From Podocnemis expansa (Eukaryota > Chordata > Testudines > Podocnemididae), in assembly GCA_007922195.1 (NCBI GenBank), contig ML682028.1:18754366-18818365 (forward strand): a stretch of DNA of 64,000 nt, written 5' to 3'. Every line of letters starts with the position of its first letter. Position 1 is the first letter of the stretch. Both the position numbers and the translations under genes were made by a program. This document shows positions 10,601-23,100 of this stretch, one piece after another. The notes under the pieces are model-generated. The model was given only the letters and a program-made list of their open reading frames with translations. It searched no databases and was not told the origin of the DNA.

Positions 10601-10991
10601 TCTACCTCCTAAAGTTGCTCTGTTGGGGTTCTTAGTCCGACACGAATTCTTCAAGCGAAAAGTGTTTCATGAGGTACAATGAGCCATGACATGGGATGAT
10701 GAGGCGATGAAACCCCACACCCTTGTTTTGTCTTATACTCTCACACTAACTCCTGCTACATTTTGAGTTATTACTATTCGCTTAAAAGTTTGATACAAAT
10801 CAGCATGTGCTTCTACAGAAAAGGTGACCCCCTGAAGGTCTAATGCCAAGCAGTAAACCACAAATCCCTTTAAACGACTGACCATGAAATTCTATCGCAT
10901 ATACACACACTACGTACAGAATTTTGAAAAATAAAGTGGCTGTTAGTAACTTTTAGATATTGAAACGTGTACTTTCTCTTTTCAGGCTATC

Positions 10992-11171
10992 CTATGGACT
11001 AGACTGGTAGGCATGTGCGCTGGGTCTTGTTTCAATGTTCAACAGGTGGTGGTTTCGGAAGGATGAACGGACAGTCCGATTCATTAGCGGCTGAAGCGGG
11101 CGGAAGTTGTCTACCATCCTCTTTTCTTCCTCCCCAGCAGAGGTAAAGAGCAGCATCCGAAACTCCTCAAG
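10992..11171 (-). CDS. CA5A: CA5A last coding exon
   Basis: 59 codons and TAG (10994-10992). [29 protein letters not shown] and SSFR follow the family C-terminus. The last ~21 residues ([20 protein letters not shown] end) are lineage-specific and longer than the human tail. Confidence 0.94.
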   Translation of the reverse strand, partial: LEEFRMLLFTSAGEEEKRMVDNFRPLQPLMNRTVRSSFRNHHLLNIETRPSAHAYQSSP

Positions 11172-14100
11172 CTGGGAACAACAATGGTGGATATGAGTGA
11201 CTTAGCTGTCAGAACTACTGAAGTAAAAGGAATACAGAAGATCACATCTGGAAACTGTAAGAGCTCCCATTAAACCCAAGCACTCAAAGGTTTGAGGATT
11301 CACTTCCTGCATCTCTTCACCACCTGCTGGTAAAGATCAGGTTTTCAACTGTATCAGTGCAAGATGTGACCGGCCAATCACCTGCCATTTTCAGGTGAAC
11401 GATGTCTTTTTTCACCTTTAATATCGTCTCAAACCCAAGAGAGCACCAAACTGTGAGCATTCGTGGATTGGATATGCACCACCTTTATATAAATTTTTCT
11501 TTTCTTAGTTTATATCCTGCCTGCAGTAGCTGTTCTCCTAATTTAGACACACACACATTGATTCATGAGAAACAATAAGTTTCAGCAACAGTTACACGTG
11601 AGTTCTCAAAACTCAGAAGTCCAGCAGATGAGGCTTTTTGCATTGTTTCCCTAAAGCTCACAAAGGAATGACAAGTCTTTCTGTATTAAGGAATGGGATT
11701 TTAGGGCAGTAAAAGGAAGAGACACCACAGATGAGTTTGAAGTGAAGAGGGGAACAAGCTACCTTTCAAATTTAAGTTTCCCTGATTTTTCTCTTCCTTT
11801 CAAATCTCTCCAATGCCTCATTCCCCTTGGGTAAAATAAAGCCATATGCCCTTATAATGTGCCTATTCTTGATAATTTGCAGTTTCTGAATGTATAGCTG
11901 GACATTAATGTCCCACAAAGATTTTATAGTCATGCCATGTATAATCGAAAAAAGCTCTGCAATATGGTTTTATTTGACCTATGACATGAAGCAGCAATCA
12001 TTGATGACAGTGAATAAATTTGCCTTCAGTGCCTCCTAACCTATGAGGAATTGTCAGTAAGATCAGGTGTCACTCAAATGACAAAACAAACAAGGAGTCC
12101 CGTGGCACTTAAAGACTAATAAATTGATTTAGTGCGTGAGCTTTCATGGGAGAAAATCCTGCTACCCTGATTTGGCCACTCTTGATGCACATTTCCTTGA
12201 ACGGATGGAGAAGACTGAAGAATGCCAGCAAGAGTCATAATTGTAGCCTCTTGCTGCTCCTAATCCTGTGCCTCTTCTGTCGGCCTCTATTTCATGCCAA
12301 AGAGCCAAATTAAACCAGCAACATAAGGGACTAAAATTAACAGCAGCAGTGAGTAAACAGTGACAAGAGGTGGCTGAATGTTTGAGCATTAAGCAGAAAA
12401 AACCTGGAACTGCCACTTGAGGTGACCTCTAAATATTCCACTCATGGCGGCCTCTAAATATTTCACTTGTGGCACCGTTCCTTCCCCTTCTTCTTTAAAA
12501 GAAAAGCGGATCGACATGCTATCAACTATGAACAAAACAGCTCCCAGAGGGCATTTAAAGGGATGATAAAGGGAGCATCAAAAAACTCTGTGGTGGCTGT
12601 TTCTTCAGCAGTCAGGAGGAAATAAACAGCAGTTGGGGAGACAAGCTCCCTTCTCCACCTTTTAAAAAATATCCTCGGGGCCCTGCACCAGGGAAGGGGA
12701 ACGAGAGTGTGTATCCCCAGGACTCTCTAGAAGATCTGGAAGCTTATAACCTAAGAGCCTGGACTCCACAAATGGAAACGTACGTAGGCAACACTCACTG
12801 ACACAGAAAAACGCTAAGGTAAAGAATTTAGTGAGACAGGATTGGACATTTTCTCTGGCTATCCAAGTTACGGCGACCAATTTTTTCTGAAGGGCTATAC
12901 AATGTCATCCTTAAGCCAATCTCCGACTATTAGAGATCAGGATGAGATCTGTTTGGGGGCAGATTAGCCCACATCTGCTACTGCGAGTTTCTTACACCTC
13001 CCTCTGAAACACCTGATGCTGCTCCATGTCAGACACAGGTTACTAGACTAGACAGAGCTTGAGCCCAGCAGCAATTTCTATGTCCTCCGCCTCAGTGGTA
13101 AGTAACTTCTCCTTCTGCAAAGTGCCTATTTCACCTTCATCCCAGCAGGCACCAATCTCCTGTTATCAGAAGGCAAACTAACAGCATGATAAATACCTGA
13201 TCCTCATCAACTTCTATCGGTGTTTTCTTAATGATCCAGGTGACCGATTCTGTAAGTGGTGGAGTGGTCAAAGATCCAGCATAGGTCCAATAATCCGGGC
13301 ATAACGGAAGCAAACAGGTGGGGTCAAAGACTTCAAACTCAACAAGCGTGTTCTAGAATCCAAGCAAATTCACATATTAAATATTTTAACCTGTGAAAAA
13401 TATCCAGCGGATTTTTGAAAAATCTGAACGTTGATAAGGAACAACGCAACTGTTATCATCTAGTAAAATGCCGTCAACGTTATTATTGAACAACAGTAAA
13501 AGAAAAAAAAATCTTAAAACTCACAGCCTTTGAAAAGATAGTTAAAGTTGGCTTTGCAGACTAGAGGCAGCTAACAAAATAGGGGGCTTCAGATTTGGTC
13601 TATTATTCCACAAGCCAGTAGCAACTGGCAGAAATAGGAAAAAGCCTCAGTCTGTCTGGAGATGTAACAGTGGGTGATTGTATAGGACTGAGAAGATCCA
13701 ATTCTGTCTAGGCATAGCTGAAGGAGGACAACGAAGAGGGAACAGGAAGAGTGGTGGAACAAGTTGAGGCATTTTCTGTCACTGGTTCACTTACTTAAGG
13801 TTTTGAAATAATTATTTTAGCCAAAACAAACAGCTTCTTTTATTTTGGAGGGGGCAAAAAGTTTTACTTATATGGTATCAAGAATCGGCTTCTCAGAAGC
13901 TTGCAGTCCCAGGTAGCACGAGAGAGAGAGATTCAGAGCTCACAGCCCCCCCCCCCCCAAACACTATAGATTGAGGAAAACAAAGTAGGAGTCCTGTGGC
14001 GCTTTTAAAGACTAACAAATTTATTTATCACGTGAGCTTTCACAGGAGAAAAATCCCACTTTGTCAGATGCTTTGAAGCCTAATTATGGGGAGTGAGTTC

Positions 14101-17100
14101 CCCATCTTCAAAGCGTCTGACAAAATGTAATTTTCTTCCGCAAAAGCTCACATGATAAATAAATTTGTTAGTCTTTAAAAGTGCCCCAGGACTCCTTCAT
14201 TTTGCTGAACTAGACTAACATGGCTCTCTCTTTGAAATTAAACATGTAGGGTATTTTTAAATACAGTCTCAATTTTGCTTTGATGAATTTTATCTTCCTT
14301 CAGTCAATGCAGGAAACGTTAAGGCCAAGATATTTCATACATATGAACCTGTCTGTGACTCATAGCAGTTACTTTGATGGCCGCCCCTCCCGGGCCATCA
14401 TTACGTGTGAAGTGAACAATGGCTCCTTCACCTTAACTAGATGGCCCCCTTGAACTCAACTGGATGGCCATTACCACCCTGGGGGCCCATTGTTTTGCAA
14501 GGCTTGGTGTAGGTGGGCTCTGCCTAACTGCAAGGTTCTGCAGGGCATGACTCATACCCCCATTGTTCCCCACATTCCCTGTAATCAGGGAAAGGCGGGA
14601 AATAGTCTTTAAAAGCTGAGGTTCTGTGGGGTGCTCAGGCAGGACGGTTTTCAACATCTCTCCTGGCCTGATCAACCAGAAGCTGCCTCCTCCGCTCACG
14701 AGTTCCCCCTAGAGCGTATCCACGAGTTACCCCCACGAGTTCCGACTACGAGTCTCCTCCAGCCTGTGATGCTGTTCTAGGGGTGGTAAGAGTCTGCCCT
14801 GCAACCTTTCTTTAAGCTATTTCTTTAGGGCTGCTTTAAAACTGCTTTCCCCAGCTTTACAGGCTTGCGTGTGTACCTTTCTGTTTGCTTGCAGCTCCAG
14901 TTTGTGTTAGGAGCTCCCCGTGTCTGCAATTACTTCTTGCTACTTTGTATCACCCAGTGTATCTCTTTTCCTCCTGGGTTGTTTGAACTTGCTTTAAGAG
15001 TTAATTAGAAGTCTTAAGTTAGCTGTTAAGATTGTTTCCTTTAGTTCCTAGCCTTTAGAATTGTTTGGTTAACTTGCCTTTGCCCTCCCCTCTGTAACCG
15101 CCCCAACTTAAATAAACCTTTTTCTCTTTAACTTTACTTGTTCCCTCTTCATTTCTGGGATCCCTGGTGCGCCTCAACTTTCCTTCTGTCCCTGTCCCTG
15201 TGGCTCCCCGCTCCCGAGCCGCTCTCCCCGCCCCGCTACCCTTGCGGTTCTCTGCGGCTCCCGGCTCCCGAGCCGCTCCCGTGGCCGCCGCCGGTTCCCC
15301 CGATCCCCGCTGGACTCTCCAGCGGCCCCGCCACTTTTTCCCCGGCTCCCGCGGCAGCCTGCCAGCCCTCCCCGTCCTCCGCCGCTTCCTGCGGCTCCCG
15401 GCTCCCGAGCCGCTCCCGCTCTCCTCCAGCTCCCCGCGGGCTACCCGCCCTAGCTGCCGCTTTCCTGCAGCTTCCCGTGGGCTCCCCGCCCTTGCTGCGG
15501 CTCCTCCGCCGCTTTCCGCGGCACCCCGGGTCCCAGCCGCTTTTCTGTGGCGTGCCAGGCTCTCCAGCGGCGCTCCCGCTTTCTTTGCGGCTCCCGAGCC
15601 GCTCCCGCGGCCACCCCCGCTTCCCCCGAACCCCTTCTGCCTTCCCCGCCAGCCGCTTCCCCCGAACCCCTTCTGCCTTCCCTACCATTTTGCCCTCCTC
15701 TGCCTCCCTCACAAACCCCTGAATCCCCTTTCAGCCCCTCCTGCTTCTCCCCATTGCCCGCACTCCCACACACCTACAGCCCCTCTCTTGCCTCTGTCCC
15801 CTTACCCCAACCCCCAAGCACCTCCTCACCCCGCTGCCTTTCGACACCCCCCCCCCCCACTTGCCTTTACTCCTCTTCAGGCCCCAGCTTCCCTGCTACT
15901 TATCTTCTCTGCCACTGCGGCACACTAATGTGCATTGTACCCCCCCCTTCCTATAGTGTGTTAACGTAGCCTTTAGGTTATAGTGAGTAGGGCTCTAGTG
16001 TTAGTAGGTTAGTTGAAAAGCCCCATTGTTCCCCAACCTGTCCCCACTCCTGAAAGTTAGGTACCCCCCAACACTTTACAGAAACCACTGCGACAAACAC
16101 GGCATACACCGACCACCGCTCACCTTACCCTATACTCATTTTAATAAAGTGTACCCCAGATCCACCCCATACCCCACGGGTGCAGTGGTTGCCCCCCAAG
16201 ATCCTCAAATCTTCGAACCTACTGGCAGGGTCAGAACCCACCCAGGAATCGCTGGCACCCAGTGTCTATCAACTCCAGTATTCCTTGGAAGGCGTGAAAG
16301 CCCCACACAGGCAGAGAATGAGATAATCCTCCCCAACAGCACATCCCAAACCAAGAAGTGAAGCCCCCCTACAGCTAAGTACACAGTTCCACTTTCAGAA
16401 GTCCTGAGTGTGCTCGGACCTCAACCAAAGCTACTGTGTGCACAGCACTTTTCAAACCAGGTCACTTACTAGGACAGCTAAAATTAAACACCTCTTTAGA
16501 AAATAAGACCTGTTGGACCAAGGCTGCAAGTCCTGTCTCATAACAGTTGACTAGCCTGTACAATATTCTTTCTGACGTGCTGGAAGTTCACTCTGACAAG
16601 TTCACTCAACATGTATTTAGAGGGCTTTCCTTGCACTGCCCCAGATCTTTTTGTTTTCTCTGGAGAAAATTCTCTCATATAGGACCTTTACAGGAAGAAT
16701 GATTGCAACTGGACCTGATTGCAGGACAATGGGCTGATCTCTTGCCAGTACTCTTGGAGGCAGATCAGGCACGGGTTGACATAGGTTTAGGATCAAAGAC
16801 ATTTGCAAGAGAGACTGGGGAACCTTCCATGTTGACGCTGCGAGCTAGGAAGGTGCAGCTAGCAACACACTGCACCAGAGTGCTGTGCTATGCCGGGGAG
16901 TCAAAGAGACTGTCTGAATAGGTGGTTGAGAGAGAAAGTGGAGGGTGCAAGTGAAACAAGCAAAGTGCAGCAGACTTCAAGTACTAGTGGTGTCCTAGCT
17001 TCATCTTCTAGCCCTGTGCTTTATGCATGCGTTAACCGCATCAAGGACTGTCATTCAAGAATTGCACATGTTAACCACTAGCAATGCCGTTCAAGTCACT

Positions 17101-20100
17101 CATGGGTGGAACTAAAACTGGAATGCGTATACGAGCTTCTAACCAAAAAGATGTGCTAGTTCCCTCTAGTGGTAGAAAATGGAAAGTTCAGAATCATCTA
17201 GCATCTAGTCATCTGCTGTACAGGCCAAAGAACTTCTTCAAAACACTTCCAGAGAATATTTTTAGCAAGACATCCAATTTTGATTTAAAAATTGTCAGTG
17301 ATAGAGAAGCCACCACAATCTTGGTATATTGTTCCAATGATTGATTACTCTCAACGGTAAAAATTTGCACCTTATTTCCAGTCAGAATTTGTCTTGCTTC
17401 AATGTCCAGATGCTGGATTGTATGTGATCTTTCTCTGCTTGACTGAACAGCCCGTTGTTAAATTTTCTGACCCCATGTAGATACGTATAGACTAGAATCA
17501 AGTCACCCTTCAGCTTCTCTGTGAGACCCTTGAACCCATTATTATAATAAGCCATTTTTTCTAATCTTTTAATCATTCTCATGGCTCTTCTCCAATTTAT
17601 CAACTTCCCTCTTGAAATGTGGGCACCAGCACCAAACACACTAGAGCCTCCTCTTCTACTCAGAATTCCTTGTTGGTGCATCCAAGGGCCACATGAGCAG
17701 TTGTGGCCACAGCGTCACACTGGGAGCTATATTCATCCACCACAACACACGTCTTTTTCAAAGCCACCCCAGGACATTGTCCCCCATGTAAGTATCCCAT
17801 ATGTTCCTTGTTCCTGGATGCACATTTACATTTACTTATATTCAAAGACAAACTGTTTGCTTGCACCTAGCTTCCCAAGAAATCCAGATTGTTCTGAGTC
17901 AGTGACCTGGTCCTCTTCATTATTTACCATTCCCCAGTTTGTGTGTCATCTGTGAGCTTATCAGCGATGATTTTATGTTTTGTTTAGAAAACACAGGGCA
18001 CATGGTTAAACAGCATAGGGCCAAGAACCAGCATGACCCCGCTGGAAACACACTACTTAATATAACCCCCTTGATATCTGTTTTGTGACCATGAAAGAAG
18101 GTGCTGCAGAGACTTCCAAGTCATGCTAATATATCTGACTGTAGGCTTTGGTTAACAAATGTACACAGTACAAAAATAACAAACACCAGAAAATTTAATA
18201 TTGCAGACAGCAACCACTGACTGTTTTTCTTTACTGCACTGAGGGATTCTCTGAAATAACTGCCTCCTAGTTACCATGTAAACAAATTTTAGTCAGTTGG
18301 TTTTGTATCCAAAGCCCTCAGTCTTCAAGTAAGGAAAATATTAAACGTGCATTCGGCCATTCTGGAGAGATTCAGTGTACACGCTGGAGCGTGCTACATG
18401 TTTCTTCACTCAACAGTGTGATTGAATGGAATGTGATTGCATAAAGAAAGGTGAGTGATTTTCTCCCTTGAGCCCAACAACATTCCTTATCATTTGAGGA
18501 TGCCCTAACCTCAGTCCAGTACCTTACCCACACACATCAATGATAGTAACTAGAAGCGTATTAGTGTCTTGATATTATCAAAATATTTCATGTTTGATAA
18601 ACTCAAGAACAGTAAGGAGAGTGAATGACAGGCAGTGAAAGATTTAAACACTCCATTTAAAAATACGTATTACCTTGTGCTTAACTGCTGGTAACGCATC
18701 CACTAACTTCTGTAGTCCTGCGTGATGGGCTCCAAGCTGCATTACACAGATAGAAATGAGTAAGTCATAAAATACCCACCACTGCAAATTTAATAAGAAA
18801 AGTCTATATATTTTAATGTTAAAAAATGGTATTTAAAATGCATTACTACAGATTACTGCAGTTTACCTTCAAGAATACTCCTATGACAGCCAAACCATTA
18901 TCCTCCATGACAGCGTCTTCAAAGCTTGCATGCTTGACAGAATTCCAGTGTACTAAATGCAGCTGAAATACAAGAGAACGACAAATTCAAAAACAGACAA
19001 GACAGAGAAATTCTATCAAAACAAGCGCAGTTTGTCTTGGTCTTTTTCCTGCATCTGGCCCTGGGCAATTTGAGAAGTACAGGCGTGATCTTAACAATCA
19101 ACAGCCATGCCATGGGAGACTAAGCATATACTTGAAACTCGTATTTGTTTATCTGCTTAAAAAACAAAAAAAGCACAAAACCTAAGCTCAGCCCCACACT
19201 TTATATTTCATAGAAAAAACAGACACATCAGGCTTGCAGGTGATTTGAGTACAAGAATGTTATTCAAAGGTGCAGAAGGCAGTTGGATGCATTAAGCTTC
19301 CTCTGTGCCTTAAAAGAAAAAAGGAAAAAAAATCAAAATGGAAGATTTCCCATCATTGTAAAAACCAGACAAGAGATGTAAGGTGTGGAGCTCTCTCAGG
19401 GCTCTCCATCCCAGAGGAAGAACAAATCCAACATAAGACCATGCACTGCTGCAAACTGGAGACCAACCGGCTGAGCAACAATTCTGCAGAAAAGGACATG
19501 GGGGTTACATCAGACAAGAAGCTGGCTATGAGACAGCAGCGTGCTCTGCTTTTGAAGGCCTGGCTTGACAAAGCCCTTGCTGGGATGATTTAGTTGCGGA
19601 TGGTCCTGCTTTAAGGGAATTAAACTAGATGACCTCACAAGGTCCCTTCTCACCTTCCTCTTATATGATTTTATGATGACTGGTAAGAAGCAGCTCCGTA
19701 TCTCTACCACGGCACCATCCTAGCTTTCTAGCCAGGGTTAAGGCTGGAAATACTGATCTCTAGCCCCCTGCTCATGCAAATATCAGAAAGCAGTACAGTG
19801 TAGCATTCCTCTCCATACCTCTGCCGGGTAGAATTTGCTGTCAACCGTGTGCTCTGAACCCCATTCATTTATGGCTCCCCAGTGGAAGTGGAACTGCTTT
19901 AGTCTGTAATGGTTTTCCAAGGGTCCTCCCATAATTACTGAAAAAAAAAAGTTGTGTATTATTGATAACTGATTTAGAACTGCCTAGGGCACAGCTGAAA
20001 ATAATAGATCTTTTTTCTCTCTTTGCAATATATTTACCCAGGAAAGTTCAGATGGAGCAACTGCTTTACAGTGATGTTTCCCCCTTAACTAAATTTACGG

Positions 20101-23100
20101 CTCATTTCAGTAAAGCATCTACAAGAAACTGCTTGGGGCAAGTGTTTGATTTTAATTAGCTCCTAAATGAACTCAAGTGAAAGTTAGTTGATGACAGCAA
20201 ATTTTATATAGTGAAGAAAACTTCCTCACCCAACTCCCTGAATAGGAAAGAATCTTTACAAGTTCCAACGGGGTTTATCTGGCAAAGTCATGCTGGCTGC
20301 ACATAACACTTTCTCGGAGCAGGTGCATCAAAAAGGGTTCACTGAGTGGTCACAGAACATTTATATCATCAGGATTCAAAGATAAAAAACAGCCTCTGGA
20401 TCCATCACATGACCAATGAAACTTGGAATTGTCAGAAACATTGGGATTTCTCAGGTGACAATACTTGGCATCATTATTCTCCAAGTTCTTACTCTAGTTG
20501 CACTGATTCAATCAGTACATTATGGCAGACACACAATTTTAGATCTTTTCTAAAGATTACAAAGGTTAGCTCAGAAGAACTGCGACTGATAAGCAAGTTT
20601 TACAGACCAGTTTAAGAGAAGTTCTGAGAAGATAGTAAATCAATGCAAGTAGGAAAGAGCCCTGAGGGGGAAGGGACTTAAGGCCCTACCTATATAATGA
20701 CCTCCACACATGAACCTATTGGTATACATGCATCTGTGAGTAATTAGACTCATGTGAACAGCCGCACTCACTTACATAGGTTTACTCATGTGAATAAAGT
20801 TACTCACAAGCATGTCGGTCTGCAAAATCAGACCCTTATGATGGATGTGATAGAGATGACAATAAACAGGGTTTACAATCCCTCTCCAGTCACTGTCACA
20901 TTTTGGTTTTTCAGGCCCTAACGCAATGTTGATGGTTTTCACGATATCAGAGAGAAGTTTAAAAGATCACCTTCAGTGTTTTTCAAATGACACAGCAGCC
21001 TGTCTCTGATTTTTTTTTAAACCTAGAAAAATGAAGTGGGTTGGGTAATATCTTTAATTGGACTAACTTCTGTTACTGTGGAGTTTCTCAACTGGCGTTC
21101 TGTGGACATAGTGAAGGTGTTTTGTGACCAACCTCAACCCCCTCCCATCAGAGGGGTGCTGAGTGGTGAGGGGGCAAGGAGCAACATGGCAAGCCGATGA
21201 GCACCTGAGAGATTTAAAATGCCCTGGCTGCAGAAAGCTTCCAGGTGCACTTATGCATCTGCCTCTGCCTTGCTCCTTTGCTGGGGCTGGGGCATTTTAA
21301 ATTTCCCACCATTGTTTACCACTAGCGTCAAAATTGCTTGGAAATAACTTCCACAGCAAGACCTTCTTTGACACACTTGACTCCAAGAAGAGATGAACTT
21401 TGTTCAAACATGCAGGCCCAAAATCCCCATTAAAACTTGAGTAATATCTTCAGTTTTAAGTTGTGTGCATAATTATTATGTATGCATTTTTTAAAAAAAT
21501 AAACACATTATATTTGTAAAATTGTATTTAATTTGGTTTCTTGAAACATTTGCGCAGAAACGCATAGCACGCAGCTATTGCAACCATTACAGTCGGTAAA
21601 TACTGGCTTTTTTGAAAAAGTTTGCATTAGGTGTTCCATATAAAGTAATTAATACCTTTAGGACTTCCTCAGTCCACTAAAGGCTGAGAAACACTGTGTT
21701 AGTCCAGTGGTTCTCAACCACTGCATAGGGACCCATTACTGTGTCACCACACATTAGTATCACAGAGAGCTAGAGAGATGGCTGGATTTAGCCTGGGGAG
21801 GGGGTGGGCTGGTGTGTCCTGTAAGGCCATGATATGCTGTTAAGTATGTCACAGCCTGCAAAAAGGGGAAAGCATCCGACAAAGTGGGATTTTTCTCCCA
21901 CGAACGCTTGTGCAATAAATGAATTTGTTAGTCTTTAAGTGCCACAGGACTCCTTGTTTGTTTTACTGAGCTACACTAACAGGGCTGCCCCTTTGGAACG
22001 TGGCAACCTGCAAAAGGTTGAGAACCACTGTGTTAGTGTAAGCGTACACAAAGCTCTTTGTTTAACTTATTGTTACAATTTCATTTTCATCCAGCAGGTG
22101 GCATTAGGTGCACATAGACAGCCAGTTCATCACATCTCCCCAAACCCTCTTCCCTCTTGATCTGCTTGCCTGTAGCACCCAATGGCAGGGCTAGCGGCCT
22201 CTTTGAGTAAGGGTTTTGTCTCAACTCAGGAGTTCAGTGGTTGTTTACCTTGGACATGCACTTCTCTTTTAATCATTTTGTGCTTGTCGTTGGGATTTTT
22301 TATCTTATTTTTCAGTTCTGATGCCTTTTTATCCACGTTGCTTTCTCCTCTTCTCTATAGGGATCTCTCACTATTGCTGTTGAATGACAGAAGCTGGGAG
22401 AAAGAGAGAGCAGAAAAAGGAGACAAAGGAAGAGTAAAAGCGAAAAGCAGGCTGTGGGGGGAAGAGAGGGAGAAGAAGTTAGCTTAAAAGGTGAAAGGTA
22501 TATAAAAAAAAATCTCAGTCAAAGTAAAAGCAGAAAAGGCTTAAAGATTTCATGCTCCAAGTACAGCATAATAGAGACGGCAAATGAACTTGTTCTGCTT
22601 CTAAACACTGTAGTGCAATTATTCTAGACCGCACCACTGTAACTAACACACTAACACAATTACATACTACACTGTAAAGATACGAACATGCGACAGTGGT
22701 TTCCTTGCTCTGACCTCAAATGATGGATAAACAGCACAATGTTACATCAGTAAAATAGTCAGTGATGTGTGGTCTCTGACTGCAAAGAGGAGCCTGGAAA
22801 GACACAGGGCTCACAGAAGTGGTCTACAGAACATGTAGCAAATGAGGTCTACACACAAAATAGCTCCATGAAAGACACTGCAACTTGGCCGGTAGGAGAT
22901 GTTCTAGTATACACGGTCAGTCTGGGACCGAGATTAGGATTTTCTGTTCCCACAGACAGAAAATAGAGCAGTGATAATCATCAAATGACATGAGGTATTA
23001 ACACATGCAAATCTCTGCTAATAGCAACAGAACTTCAATGCACCAATGTTTAAACCAATAATGAGGAGGCAGATAGGTGCTTGGTGTGCTAAATTCTGAG

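Noticed and set aside
15167..15928. 253-codon open frame on the plus strand
   Set aside because: It is entirely Pro/Ala/Ser/Arg low complexity produced by the GC minisatellite and C-rich tract. Several frames are open at once and no domain is visible.
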